Shown here one piece after another: positions 34,371 through 43,926 of a stretch of DNA of 64,000 nucleotides. The stretch is from Cyclobacteriaceae bacterium. Its GTDB lineage: Bacteria; Bacteroidota; Bacteroidia; Cytophagales; Cyclobacteriaceae. Each line of letters starts with the position of its first letter. Position 1 is the stretch's first letter. Made by a program: the position numbers and the translations under genes. The DNA lies in contig JAEUTZ010000025.1 of the NCBI GenBank assembly GCA_016787725.1, positions 248,001 to 312,000 of the forward strand. The letters are read 5' to 3'. The notes under the pieces were generated by a model that made no database searches, was not told the origin of the DNA, and saw nothing but the letters and a program-made list of their open reading frames with translations.

Positions 34371-34856
34371 ATGACGAGAAAGATTATTTATTTGTTGGTA
34401 GCACTCCTTATGCCAGGAATAATTTTTGTTTTTCTGAAATTCTTTGGAAAAAATGAATTTACCATCCCCGTTTATTATGAACAGGGAGTGGCCGAGGTGG
34501 CGGGTACTTGTGCGTATAGGTACCCAACTCCATACCGGGTTCCTGATTCGATTATGAGTCGCGTTCGGAAGGACGGAGAACCCGAGGTAGTACTGGTGAT
34601 TGCCAATCCGTCCAATCAAATCAAAGCGAATCTAAGTAGGTTGAAAGAGCAGGTTAACGATTACCACGTAAGTTTTGCCAGCGAAGCGGAGTTGCCTTGG
34701 GATGCCTGGTTTGGATGTTTCTTTTTCTTGCATAAACCCTGGTCAGCGGTTCTTATTGATTCTGAGAATCAGATTCGGGGGTATTATGATCCGGAAACAC
34801 GCGAAGAGGTTGACCGATTGGCGGTAGAAATGAAAATATTATTGATGCAATACTGA
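34371..34856 (+). CDS. SCO-like thioredoxin-fold protein lacking the copper motif
   Basis: The 161-residue protein has an N-terminal membrane anchor (about 5-23). Its C-terminal half matches SCO1/SenC proteins: a conserved-type His in FLHKPWSAVLIDSENQIRGYYD, followed by EEVDRLAVEMKILL. The place where SCO proteins carry the copper-binding CxxxC is reduced to a single Cys (GTCAYRYP), so copper delivery in the normal way is unlikely. It starts 15 bp after the act-cox terminator, in the position where an oxidase assembly factor is expected. It may have a structural or redox-independent assembly role. Confidence 0.68.
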   Translation: MTRKIIYLLVALLMPGIIFVFLKFFGKNEFTIPVYYEQGVAEVAGTCAYRYPTPYRVPDSIMSRVRKDGEPEVVLVIANPSNQIKANLSRLKEQVNDYHVSFASEAELPWDAWFGCFFFLHKPWSAVLIDSENQIRGYYDPETREEVDRLAVEMKILLMQY

Positions 34857-34857
34857 G

Positions 34858-35373
34858 ATGTCCGTAACCAAAACACCATACCATAAATTAATTGTAACGT
34901 TGTCAATCTTGCTGCCCCTAGCGGTTGCAATTTTATTTCGCGTTAAAATTCCCGGGTATGATTTCAGTTATTTACCGCCCATCTATGCTACTATCAATGG
35001 AGTTACAGCTTTGCTATTGATTGTTGCCGTGGTTGCGATTAAAAGAAGGAATCGAAAATTGCACGAAGTATTGATGAAAACCTGTATTGCATTATCCGGG
35101 GCATTTTTGGTGATGTACGTGCTGTATCATATGACCAGTGATTCCACTCCGTTTGGCGGTGAAGGGTTGATCCGTGTGGTCTATTTTTCGATCCTGATCA
35201 GCCACATCATTTTGTCTGTTGCGGTTGTGCCGATGGTGCTTTTTACATTTTCCAGGGCACTTTCCGGTAATTTTGAAAGGCATCGGGCATTGGCTAAATT
35301 TACATTCCCGATTTGGTTGTACGTAGCCGTAACGGGTGTTATTGTATACATCATGATTAGCCCTTATTATTAA
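34858..35373 (+). CDS. DUF420-type membrane protein
   Basis: A 171-residue protein with four to five helices. It matches the DUF420/YozB-type family through NGVTALLLIVAVVAIKRRNRKLHEVLMK, the HMTSD region and VYFSILISHIILSVAVVPMVLFTF, with His residues spread through the helices. These proteins occur next to oxidase genes and CtaG-like factors and are suspected of a role in oxidase assembly. It follows the SCO-like gene by one base. Confidence 0.82.
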   Translation: MSVTKTPYHKLIVTLSILLPLAVAILFRVKIPGYDFSYLPPIYATINGVTALLLIVAVVAIKRRNRKLHEVLMKTCIALSGAFLVMYVLYHMTSDSTPFGGEGLIRVVYFSILISHIILSVAVVPMVLFTFSRALSGNFERHRALAKFTFPIWLYVAVTGVIVYIMISPYY

Positions 35374-35385
35374 ATGTAAGCAGCA

Positions 35386-35655
35386 ATGAACTGTGGAGGA
35401 ATCGTAAAGTTTGTGTTGATAACGCTGGGATTTTATTTTTTATCGGCAACAGCCTCAGCGCAATGTGCCATGTGCAGAGCCTCACTCGAGAACAATGTAA
35501 GTAACGGGGACATCGGGATTGCTGCGGGGATCAACTTTGGAATCTTGTATCTTTTTGCAGCACCTTATCTGGTAATTGCCCTGATTGCTTTTTTTTGGTA
35601 CCGGGCAAGTAAAAACAATCGAAATGAGTTCGCTAAGGGCAATGTGGCTCGGTAA
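35386..35655 (+). CDS. Small secreted/membrane protein with CxxC motif
   Basis: An 89-residue protein with a signal peptide (to SASAQ, about residue 25). The short motif QCAMCRASLENN follows, with a CxxC that could bind a metal or heme, then one hydrophobic helix (about 52-72) and a basic tail. It resembles small uncharacterised proteins found next to DUF420 in Bacteroidota oxidase regions. Its end overlaps the next start by 32 bp. Confidence 0.75.
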   Translation: MNCGGIVKFVLITLGFYFLSATASAQCAMCRASLENNVSNGDIGIAAGINFGILYLFAAPYLVIALIAFFWYRASKNNRNEFAKGNVAR

Positions 35656-35986
35656 ATGTCCACGCTGCCAGCAAGGGGATATTTTCCGGTATCCATTGAT
35701 AAGCCTTTCAAAATTTTCTGAAATGAATTTAACGTGCTCGCATTGCCAGGCAACCTTTATGCCCGAGCCGGGATTTTATTACGGTGCTCTATTTGTCAGC
35801 TACGCCTTCAATGTAGCAATCATGGTTGCTGTGTCTGTCATTTTGTATCTTTTTTCTGACGCTTCCGATTGGGTTTATGGGGTTTCACTCGTACTTACCT
35901 CTGTTTTATTTATTCCCCTTAGTTTCCGATACTCACGAATTCTGTTTCTCTATTGGTTTGGAGGCCTCAAACAGCGGCCTTCTTAA
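35624..35986 (+). CDS. DUF983 family protein
   Basis: From ATG 35624 the product has 120 residues. Two CxxC pairs (GKCPRCQQGDIF and LTCSHCQATF) form a zinc-ribbon-like front of the DUF983 family. GFYYGALFVSYAFNVAIMV and a second long hydrophobic segment follow. A TTG at 35585 would extend the frame, but the family begins near the first CxxC. Its function is unknown; the family is often linked to oxidase loci. Confidence 0.85.
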   Translation: MSSLRAMWLGKCPRCQQGDIFRYPLISLSKFSEMNLTCSHCQATFMPEPGFYYGALFVSYAFNVAIMVAVSVILYLFSDASDWVYGVSLVLTSVLFIPLSFRYSRILFLYWFGGLKQRPS

Positions 35987-36022
35987 CTTGGATTTTCTTA
36001 TTTTTAAGAAATCGCCACAAGC

Positions 36023-39000
36023 ATGCTTCGCGGCAGACCCATTTACTTTTTCATCGGTTCACTACTCCTCGGATTAGTCAGTGCAGGATTTGAATTTCTG
36101 TTAGATCCCACGCCTGATCAACTGGTTGAAAGGCTATCCCGAAATTTCAGCGTAGCCATGGAAAAATTGGAAACTGAACGCGAGCGCATTCGTTCCAACC
36201 CGAATTCAGTTGTTTGGTCTGAGCTATCGGGGAGCCATTTTTTAGTGGACAGTACCGGAGTGCTACATTGGAGCAGACAGGAGGTTGTGCCCGATTTTCA
36301 GAATTTCCCAAAGTCAAGTTCCGTGCAACTACTACAGAATGCGGCAGGAGACTTCATCATCACTAAGGAGGCTATTTCATCAACGCAGGTGCTCTATTCA
36401 GTCCTGACAGTGAATCGCAAGTACCCAATCGTTAATAAATATTTATCATCCCTCCCTAATAAAGAAATAGTTGGGGAGATCGCGGTTAGAATTGTACCCT
36501 TGGGTTTTCCTTCCGGTGGTCAGGAGATCCTGATTGATGGCATCCCTGTTTGCAAAGTAATCCTTAATCCATCACAAAATATTTCGAAGGTGGCTGCCTT
36601 CGTAACCGGAACGATTTCGCTACTATTTCTCTTACTCAGCGTATACTTTGTTCTTTATAAAGCACATCGTGAGCGTAGGTTTCAGACTGTGTTTTTGGTT
36701 GCGACCCTTTCTTTTATTGTTATCCGTGTGAGTATGGTCGAGTTGAACATCCCTGGTCGTTGGATTCAGTTGAAGATATTCAGCCCACAGGAATTTGCGT
36801 CTTCCGTTTACAATGCCTCCGTAGGGGATATGTTATTCAATGCCTCAGGAATCCTGATTCTATGTGGATACCTGTTCTTCACCTATTTTAAGTGGAATCT
36901 GACACGGAGAATTCTTTCACAGCACGGATGGCTGCGGTGGTTGCTCAGTTCGCTCATGTTATTGATTGCTTTTTTCTCCTTTTTATACCCCTTTCTTTTT
37001 ATTGAAACGATTTTTAACAACTCAGCGATTTCATTGGATGTTACACAGTCACTATCCTTCAATTGGATCAGGATATTGGCGTTTGTATCCCTGCTCATTG
37101 GCACGGTTAGTTCATTTTTCTTCACTCATGTATTTATCCGGTTTTCTCAGATCTTAACAACTCGATTTCTCGAGTACGCCATCGCGCTGTTGTTAGCGAT
37201 GGTACTTTTCATTGCGTACTTTCTCGTGGAGTCTCGCGATTATTGGATTACCCTCCTGGTAGGGATGGGGTATATAGTGTTTCAATATTTTTCCGGACTG
37301 ACCACATCCTTCAATCGGGTTACCTATCGTACATTTTTTTATTTATTCCTTTCTCTGGCAGCATTTTCTATTCAAGGGGCACTGAGTATCAGACGTTTTG
37401 TGGAATCAGAGCAAGTGGAATCTCAGTTTCGGTTCGCCACCAGTTATTTGATCGACCGCGATGTAATGGCAGAGTATTTACTCAAAGAAAATGCCAGACG
37501 GATTGCAAATGATGCCTTTATTCAAACTCGCCTGGCCAGCCCCTTTCTTAACAAATCTTCAGTGCGGGAAAAGATTCGGCAAGTTTATCTAAATGCGTAT
37601 TTCGACCGGTATGATGTAAAGGTATACTTGTATACCGGGCAAGGTCAATCGCTGGATAACCCGAATCAACCAGACTTTCAGTTTCTCCAAAATGAATTCA
37701 CTAAAACTGGAAACACAACGGATTACCCTAACCTATTCATTATCCGCGCTGCCAATAATCAGATAAGTAAACGTTATTATGTAATGATTCCCATTGCCAG
37801 ATTTGATCAGGTAGTGGCGCACATCATACTGGATTTGTCTTTGAAGCGAATCATTCCCCAAAATGTTTATCCTGAGCTGTTAGTGGATAACCGGTTTGCC
37901 GAGTATTTCGAAAACAGAGCAAAAAGTTTTGCGTTCATTTCCGGGCAGAAAATCATCAGTAGTTTTGGTAATTTCAATTATGATCGGGATTTTGACTTTC
38001 ATGTGCTTGAGGATCCTGAGTTCTACCGTCAGGGGATCAAGTCTGATACCTTTATTCATGCCGGCATTGAGGATGATTCAGGGCGGGTGGCCGTGGTAAC
38101 TGCGTTGGCCTATCCTTGGTTTTACGTGTTTACAAATTTCTCTTTCTTTTTTGTTCTGGGTGTATTAATTCTAAGCGTCTTTGTTGGCTTGTATGGGATC
38201 ATTGCCTGGTTAAAAGACAGACGCATCAATTATGCGGCTCGCATTCAATTATACATCTATGTTGCTTTTGCAGTGCCCCTGATTGCTGTAACGATTACAA
38301 CCCTGAATCGCGTTAGCAGTTCTGCCGAAGATCAGCTCAAACAGGAATTTCAATCGCGGTCGAGGATGGTGGGTGAAAACCTGGCAGGACTCCTGACGGC
38401 ATTTAAAAGTGCTCCTGATAGTGTCAGGTCGGTTCTGGAACAGGAAGTGGTTCGGGTGGCTCGATTCTCAAACGTGGATGTTACAATCTATAATGACGTT
38501 GGACGGATGATTGTTTCCAGTCAGCCTGAGATTGTCGAAAGCCAACTTACTTCCGGGTGGATGGATCGGCAGGCCTGGGAGCGGATCTTTCAGCGAGGCG
38601 AAAATGCATTTGTTTCAAATGAAGAAATTGGATCGCTACAATTCAATAATTCCTACTTTGGAATGAAATCCCCTGAATCAGGAGATTTGGTGGGTGTGTT
38701 AAGCGTGCCTTTTTTTGAATCCGGACTATCGCTGGAAGCAACGCAGATCACGGTTCTTGCAAATATTCTAACCGTGTTTACCGTCATCTTTATTTTGTTT
38801 TCCTTGCTTTCTTTTATCGTTGTCGACTCGCTCACTTTTCCGCTCCGGTTCATTACTCGAATTCTAAGTCGGACGACACTGACCGGCAAGAATGAACCCC
38901 TCGACTGGAAGTCAAATGATGAGATTGGCCTGATGGTGTCCGAGTACAATAAAATGTTAGAGAATTTGGATCGAAGCAAAATTGAATTAGAGCGAAGTCA

Positions 39001-39661
39001 GAAAGAAACCGCCTGGCGGGAGATTGCCAAGCAGGTGGCCCATGAGATAAAGAATCCGCTAACGCCCATGAAGCTTACCTTACAGCAGATGGAAGTAAGT
39101 CTCCTGAAAAAGGAATTGGATTCAGCAAAGGCGCAGCAGTCGGTGAAGACCTTGTTAACGCAGGTAGAGATCCTGAATGAAATTGCTTCGTCCTTTAGCT
39201 CCTTTGCCAGGATGCCGTCACCGATCCTGCAAAAAATTGAATTGACTGCCTTGTTAAGAAAGGCAATTGATTTGTATTCAAACTATGAAAGCGGAAAGGT
39301 TATTTATGCAGATTGGGAAGGACCCATTTTCATAATGGGCGATGAGCAACTTCTTAGCAGAATATTTTCAAATATCATATTGAATGGGTTACAATCGGGG
39401 GAGGGGATAGTTCAAGTTAGAGTTTCTTTGCAAATTGCTGTTGATTCCGTCCTGATTTTGTTTCAGGATAACGGAAGCGGAATTGACCCTGAACTTCAAA
39501 CGAAAATCTTTGCACCATATTTTTCAACAAAGAAATCAGGGTCGGGTCTGGGCCTTGCCATTGCCAAACAAGGTATTGAACAAAGTGGTGGGTCCATCTG
39601 GTTTGAATCGGGGAGCGATCGCGGAACCACTTTTTATATCCGCATCCCGCGCGTAGCTTGA
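36023..39661 (+). CDS. Large NtrY-like membrane sensor histidine kinase
   Basis: The 1212-residue kinase begins with a membrane helix and a periplasmic part. A block of about eight helices (about 190-480) follows, then a long sensory region, another helix (about 710), a second extracytoplasmic part and a final helix leading into a HAMP segment (about 935-985). The phospho-acceptor motif is VAHEIKNPLTPMKLTLQQ (His near 1007), NtrY-like. The ATPase has N-box ILNGLQS, DNGSGIDP and the G-box KSGSGLGLAIAKQG. No response regulator is adjacent, so the partner is elsewhere. The sensed signal is unknown. Confidence 0.9.
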   Translation: MLRGRPIYFFIGSLLLGLVSAGFEFLLDPTPDQLVERLSRNFSVAMEKLETERERIRSNPNSVVWSELSGSHFLVDSTGVLHWSRQEVVPDFQNFPKSSSVQLLQNAAGDFIITKEAISSTQVLYSVLTVNRKYPIVNKYLSSLPNKEIVGEIAVRIVPLGFPSGGQEILIDGIPVCKVILNPSQNISKVAAFVTGTISLLFLLLSVYFVLYKAHRERRFQTVFLVATLSFIVIRVSMVELNIPGRWIQLKIFSPQEFASSVYNASVGDMLFNASGILILCGYLFFTYFKWNLTRRILSQHGWLRWLLSSLMLLIAFFSFLYPFLFIETIFNNSAISLDVTQSLSFNWIRILAFVSLLIGTVSSFFFTHVFIRFSQILTTRFLEYAIALLLAMVLFIAYFLVESRDYWITLLVGMGYIVFQYFSGLTTSFNRVTYRTFFYLFLSLAAFSIQGALSIRRFVESEQVESQFRFATSYLIDRDVMAEYLLKENARRIANDAFIQTRLASPFLNKSSVREKIRQVYLNAYFDRYDVKVYLYTGQGQSLDNPNQPDFQFLQNEFTKTGNTTDYPNLFIIRAANNQISKRYYVMIPIARFDQVVAHIILDLSLKRIIPQNVYPELLVDNRFAEYFENRAKSFAFISGQKIISSFGNFNYDRDFDFHVLEDPEFYRQGIKSDTFIHAGIEDDSGRVAVVTALAYPWFYVFTNFSFFFVLGVLILSVFVGLYGIIAWLKDRRINYAARIQLYIYVAFAVPLIAVTITTLNRVSSSAEDQLKQEFQSRSRMVGENLAGLLTAFKSAPDSVRSVLEQEVVRVARFSNVDVTIYNDVGRMIVSSQPEIVESQLTSGWMDRQAWERIFQRGENAFVSNEEIGSLQFNNSYFGMKSPESGDLVGVLSVPFFESGLSLEATQITVLANILTVFTVIFILFSLLSFIVVDSLTFPLRFITRILSRTTLTGKNEPLDWKSNDEIGLMVSEYNKMLENLDRSKIELERSQKETAWREIAKQVAHEIKNPLTPMKLTLQQMEVSLLKKELDSAKAQQSVKTLLTQVEILNEIASSFSSFARMPSPILQKIELTALLRKAIDLYSNYESGKVIYADWEGPIFIMGDEQLLSRIFSNIILNGLQSGEGIVQVRVSLQIAVDSVLILFQDNGSGIDPELQTKIFAPYFSTKKSGSGLGLAIAKQGIEQSGGSIWFESGSDRGTTFYIRIPRVA

Positions 39662-39662
39662 T

Positions 39663-40412
39663 TTATTTATTTTTCAGGTTTTTCATCACCTTGTTGGTGA
39701 AGACAAATTCATCCAATTCCTGTACTCCAGAATCCATAATCTCGTGATTGGACCCATCCCATAGTTTATTGCCTTTGTACAGAAACATGATTTTCTCACC
39801 AATACCCATCACGGAATTCATGTCGTGCGTTACCACCACGGTGGTAATGTCAAATTCATGAGTAATCTCCATGATTAACTCATCAATCAAAATAGAGGTT
39901 TGAGGGTCTAGACCCGAGTTTGGCTCATCACAAAATAAGTAGTTCGGATTGTTGACAATGGCCCGGGCGATGCCCACCCGTTTTTTCATTCCACCGCTGA
40001 TTTCAGAAGGCATTTTTTTATTGGCACCTTCCAGGCCAACCCGCTTTAAACAGAAGTTTGCTCGTTCAATTTTTTCATCGGGGTGCATCTGGGTGAGAAT
40101 ATCGAGTGGGAACTTCACATTTTCTTCTACATTTTTCGAATCGAAGAGCGCCCCACCCTGAAACAGCATTCCAATTTCTCTCCGAACTTCAGACCGTATA
40201 TCTTTATCAGCCTCTGTAAAATTTCGCAGGTCGTAATAGACATTTCCCGTATCCGGATGCAGCAGACCGACAATACATTTCAACAACACACTCTTTCCGG
40301 TTCCGCTGGCTCCAATAATTAGATTTGTTTTGCCTTTATCAAATTCTCCACTGATGCCACTCAGAATTACCTTGTCAGCAAAGGATTTTGAAATGTTATT
40401 AATCTTGATCAT
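39663..40412 (-). CDS. Mla-type ABC transporter ATPase
   Basis: A 249-residue ATPase with Walker A GASGTGKS (34-41), Q-loop MLFQGGALFDSKNVEENV, signature SGGMKKRVGIARAI, Walker B NYLFCDEPNSGLDP and switch His VTHDM. The GGM(K/R)KR signature and QGGALFDS are typical of MlaF/Ttg2A ATPases, which move phospholipids between the membranes. The permease gene lies 7 bp upstream. The substrate-binding MlaD partner is not in the window. Confidence 0.92.
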   Translation of the reverse strand: MIKINNISKSFADKVILSGISGEFDKGKTNLIIGASGTGKSVLLKCIVGLLHPDTGNVYYDLRNFTEADKDIRSEVRREIGMLFQGGALFDSKNVEENVKFPLDILTQMHPDEKIERANFCLKRVGLEGANKKMPSEISGGMKKRVGIARAIVNNPNYLFCDEPNSGLDPQTSILIDELIMEITHEFDITTVVVTHDMNSVMGIGEKIMFLYKGNKLWDGSNHEIMDSGVQELDEFVFTNKVMKNLKNK

Positions 40413-40419
40413 GATTTGC

Positions 40420-41148
40420 TTATAAGAGAAGATAGGCGAGAAAATAATCGGCCAATAGTACAGCGATAATACTCGTGGTTACTGCATTGGTGCTGGCAAT
40501 CCCAACTTCCAGTGCTCCACCCTGTGTATAATATCCTTTAAAGGATGAAATGGAACTGATCAGAAAAGCAAAAACAAATGACTTGATTAGGGCAAAAGTG
40601 ATAAAGTACTCATTAAATGCATACCGTATGCCGTACACATATTCCGTAGGCGTAAGAGTGCCAGTGAGGCTGCCAACCAGATAGCCACCCATAATGGCGC
40701 ATACGGCTGCAACAATCACCAGCAAAGGGTACATCATCAGGGAGGCGACAATTTTTGGCAGAACCAGGTAAGAGGATGAGTTAATGCCCATGACCTCCAA
40801 TGCATCGATTTGTTCGGTTATACGCATCGTCCCTATACCCCCGGCCATACTGGAGCCCACTTTACCTGCGTAAATGACAGCCATGATAGTCGGGGCCAAT
40901 TCCAGGATGGTCATTTCACGTACTACTTGCGAAATCACAAAGCGCGGTACAAACGGACTCACCAGGTTGGCAGCCGTTTGAATCGTTGTCACAGCGCCCA
41001 TAAATGTCGAAACCAGCATAAAAAGAAAAATCGACTTAATGCCGATTTGAATGCATTCTTCCAGTGTCAGGTGGTAATAGGTCATGAAAGTTTCTCTTCT
41101 TACAAAGAGCGACCCCATAAAGATTACGTACTTTCCAAAACCCTTCAT
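40420..41148 (-). CDS. MlaE-family ABC permease
   Basis: From ATG 41148 the product has 242 residues with five to six helices. MlaE signatures are FMGAVTTIQTAAN, REMTILELAPTIMAVIYAGKVGSSMAGGIGTMRITEQIDALEVMGINS and SSFKGYYTQGGALEVGIASTNAVTTS. It forms the membrane part of a lipid transporter with the ATPase downstream. The frame is open further upstream to 41247, but that would overlap the divergent SDR gene and the predicted promoter at 41176-41204. Confidence 0.92.
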   Translation of the reverse strand: MKGFGKYVIFMGSLFVRRETFMTYYHLTLEECIQIGIKSIFLFMLVSTFMGAVTTIQTAANLVSPFVPRFVISQVVREMTILELAPTIMAVIYAGKVGSSMAGGIGTMRITEQIDALEVMGINSSSYLVLPKIVASLMMYPLLVIVAAVCAIMGGYLVGSLTGTLTPTEYVYGIRYAFNEYFITFALIKSFVFAFLISSISSFKGYYTQGGALEVGIASTNAVTTSIIAVLLADYFLAYLLL

Positions 41149-41175
41149 GCAGTAAAGTTCAAGTGCTATATTGCT

Positions 41176-41204
41176 CAAAGATAAAATAAATTCCCATGAA
41201 CAAA
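41176..41204 (-). promoter_or_regulatory. Promoter of the MlaE/MlaF operon
   Basis: Read on the minus strand: TTTG (41204-41201), 17 bp, TATCTTTG (41183-41176). The -7 box is a full consensus match. The start would fall near 41170, about 22 nt before the ATG at 41148. The -33 box lies inside the first codons of the divergent SDR gene. Confidence 0.6.
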
Positions 41205-41900
41205 TTGGTGGTGGTAACAGGCGGTACCCAGGGCATAGGCCGTGCAATTTTAATCCGATTTGCTGCCGCTGGATTTGATGTAGTTACCTGTGCCCGCAAG
41301 GCACCCGCGCTCAAGCAACTTCAGGATGAGATTGAAAAGACCTATTCGGTAAAGGTACTAACGCTGACAGCGGATATGGCTGATCATACTCAGGTTACTA
41401 TGTTTACTGATTATGTAGTCAACCTGGGGCGACCGGTGGATGTGTTAGTGAATAATGCCGGCTACTTTGTTCCCGGACAGGTAACGGAAGAACCAGCCGG
41501 TACCCTGGAAAGCATGATTGAGGCGAATGTTTATAGCGCTTATTACACAACCCGTGGACTGATCGGAATGATGAAAGCCAGGAAGTCGGGCCATATCTTC
41601 AATATCTGTTCTATTGCGAGCATCAAGGCTTACCCCAATGGCGGATCGTATGCAATCTCAAAATTTGCACTGCTCGGATTCACGAAAGTCCTTCGTGAAG
41701 AGCTAAAGGAATTCGGTATCCGGGTAACGGCCATCTTACCCGGAGCGACCAAAACTGCCAGTTGGGCCGGCAGTACCCTGCCCGACAGCCGGTTTATGAA
41801 ACCTGAGGATGTTGCGGAGGCCATTTTTACGGCCTTTTCGCTTTCACCCCACAGCGTTGTTGAAGAGCTCTTGATTCGCCCGCAATTGGGTGATATTTAA
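41196..41900 (+). CDS. Short-chain dehydrogenase/reductase
   Basis: The 234-residue SDR has the nucleotide-binding VTGGTQGIGRA (8-18), the NNAG motif (about 89-92), catalytic Ser in NICSIASIKAYP, and the YAISK pair (Tyr/Lys). Length is normal for classical SDRs. It oxidises or reduces an alcohol/ketone with NAD(P)(H). It runs divergently from the Mla operon. Confidence 0.92.
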   Translation: MNKLVVVTGGTQGIGRAILIRFAAAGFDVVTCARKAPALKQLQDEIEKTYSVKVLTLTADMADHTQVTMFTDYVVNLGRPVDVLVNNAGYFVPGQVTEEPAGTLESMIEANVYSAYYTTRGLIGMMKARKSGHIFNICSIASIKAYPNGGSYAISKFALLGFTKVLREELKEFGIRVTAILPGATKTASWAGSTLPDSRFMKPEDVAEAIFTAFSLSPHSVVEELLIRPQLGDI

Positions 41901-41945
41901 GTAATTATAGAATCGAACAAAAGTACCTTCTAAAGGGTTAATTTT

Positions 41946-43922
41946 GTGATAAATCCGTTTGGTGTGAATCAAGTTCTTCAACTGAAGCAGTATTGCAATA
42001 GCCTGATTGAGTATAGCCGCAGAAAGACCCGTGTGGTAAACATTGGAGGTGTGCCGATGGGCGGGGAGAATCCCATTCGGATTCAGTCGATGACCACCGT
42101 GGATACCCTGGATACCAAGGGCTCGGTGGAACAAACGATTCGGATGGTGGAAGCGGGTTGTGAGTACGTTCGGATTACCGCCCCCAGTATTAAAGAAGCC
42201 CAGAATCTGGAAGTAATAAAAAAGGAATTGCGTGCCCGTGGCTATCAGGTACCATTGATTGCAGATATCCATTTTACTCCGAACGCGGCAGAATTAGCCG
42301 CCCGGATTGTTGAAAAAGTTCGGGTTAATCCCGGAAACTATGCCGATAAGAAACGGTTCGAAGAGATTGAATATACGGATGCCACCTATCAGGCTGAATT
42401 GGATCGGATCCGTGAAAAGTTTACACCGCTCGTGAAAATCTGTAAGGAATATGGTACGGCCATGCGAATTGGTACGAATCATGGTTCGCTGTCGGATCGC
42501 ATCATGAGCCGCTACGGAGACACACCCCTCGGCATGGTTGAGTCCGCGCTGGAGTTTCTTCGCATTTGTGAAGACCTGAATTATTATGACATCGTGCTCT
42601 CCATGAAAGCGAGCAATCCGCAAGTGATGGTGCAAGCCTACCGGTTGCTGGTACAAAAGCTGGAGGAAGAAAGTTTTCAACCGTATCCTTTGCACCTAGG
42701 TGTAACCGAAGCAGGCGATGGGGAAGACGGACGGATTAAATCATCGGTGGGAATTGGTACCCTCTTAGAGGACGGACTCGGTGACACCATTCGCGTTTCC
42801 TTAACGGAGGAACCGGAAGCCGAAGTACCCGTTGCGAAAATGTTAGCAGACCGATATGTCAATCGGAAAGCTTCGTATCCTATTCCGGAAATCAAGCACT
42901 ATTCAATTGATCCGTTTTCCTACACAAGACGTAAAACGCACGAGGTATTGAATATGGGCGGGCACCAGGTACCCAGGGTGATTGCTGATTTTTCGATGAA
43001 AGAGAAAATCAGTGTGGCGTCCTTGTTTGCGGTGGGTTACCAGTATTCTGTACCCCTTGATAAGTGGAACCTGGCCGACATGGCGTGTGATTATATTTTT
43101 CTGGGCGATAGAACCATCGATTTCGAAATCCCCGGAACGCTCGGATTGATTTACAATTATGACACCTGGTTACAGTACAGGAATCGGGATCGCGTCTACC
43201 CATTCCTTCGGCCGGAGGTTTATATGCAGGGTGTGGAAAAATCGAGTCAGCTTAATTTTATTTATACCCAGCTGAAGGATCTTTCCGGGGCATTCATCGA
43301 ACGCATTAAGAAAGATTCCACCGTTGTTTTGCTCATCGATACCTACAATGAGCATGGTATGGCGGAACAACGCAGACTTTTCGTTGAACTCCAGAATCAG
43401 GATTGTCAGGTGCCGGTAATTGTAGGAAGGGCCTATGCCGATCTGAGTCCGGATCAATTGCAGTTATATGCAGCAACGGATCTGGGTGGGTTGCTGATTG
43501 ATGGATTGGGAGATGGTGTATTTATTGCGGCCGAGCGCTGCGGATCCGATAAGATGGTAAATGAAACTGCGTTTGGGATTTTGCAGGCAACCCGTACGCG
43601 AATTTCAAAAACGGAATATATTTCCTGTCCATCGTGCGGGCGAACGCTCTTTGATCTTCAGGAGACAACCGCAAAGATTCGATCCCGAACCAGCCACCTG
43701 AAGGGCATTAAAATAGGAATCATGGGCTGCATTGTAAATGGACCCGGGGAAATGGCAGACGCGGACTACGGCTACGTGGGGTCAGGTCCGGGAAGAATCA
43801 CCCTATACCGTGGTAAAGAAGTAGTAAAGCGGAATGTACCTACCCCCCAGGCGGTGGATGCATTAATCGAGTTGATCCGGGAGGATAAGAATTGGATTGA
43901 ACCTCAAACCATAACCCATTAA
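41946..43922 (+). CDS. ispG: 4-hydroxy-3-methylbut-2-enyl-diphosphate synthase, large form
   Basis: The 658-residue protein is the IspG of the MEP isoprenoid pathway. A TIM-barrel front includes RKTRVVNIGGVPMGG, NPIRIQSMTT and LIADIHFTPNAA. A Bacteroidota/plant-type inserted domain spans about 290-560, and the C-terminal domain has the 4Fe-4S cysteines (CPSCGRTLFDL and MGCIVNGPGE). At about 370 residues the E. coli form lacks the insert. The GTG at 41946 overlaps a TAATTTTG -7-like box, so translation could instead begin at the in-frame GTG 41964. Confidence 0.95.
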   Translation: MINPFGVNQVLQLKQYCNSLIEYSRRKTRVVNIGGVPMGGENPIRIQSMTTVDTLDTKGSVEQTIRMVEAGCEYVRITAPSIKEAQNLEVIKKELRARGYQVPLIADIHFTPNAAELAARIVEKVRVNPGNYADKKRFEEIEYTDATYQAELDRIREKFTPLVKICKEYGTAMRIGTNHGSLSDRIMSRYGDTPLGMVESALEFLRICEDLNYYDIVLSMKASNPQVMVQAYRLLVQKLEEESFQPYPLHLGVTEAGDGEDGRIKSSVGIGTLLEDGLGDTIRVSLTEEPEAEVPVAKMLADRYVNRKASYPIPEIKHYSIDPFSYTRRKTHEVLNMGGHQVPRVIADFSMKEKISVASLFAVGYQYSVPLDKWNLADMACDYIFLGDRTIDFEIPGTLGLIYNYDTWLQYRNRDRVYPFLRPEVYMQGVEKSSQLNFIYTQLKDLSGAFIERIKKDSTVVLLIDTYNEHGMAEQRRLFVELQNQDCQVPVIVGRAYADLSPDQLQLYAATDLGGLLIDGLGDGVFIAAERCGSDKMVNETAFGILQATRTRISKTEYISCPSCGRTLFDLQETTAKIRSRTSHLKGIKIGIMGCIVNGPGEMADADYGYVGSGPGRITLYRGKEVVKRNVPTPQAVDALIELIREDKNWIEPQTITH

Positions 43923-43926
43923 CAGT

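Noticed and set aside
35994..36011. Palindrome TTTCTTA-TTTT-TAAGAAA before the kinase gene
   Set aside because: It is an AT-only-looking 7-bp repeat in an AT-rich gap; chance occurrence is likely.
41939..41946. Promoter -7 box TAATTTTG at the start of ispG
   Set aside because: The match is good but no -33 box is present and it overlaps a possible start codon, so it is mentioned only as a start-site caveat.
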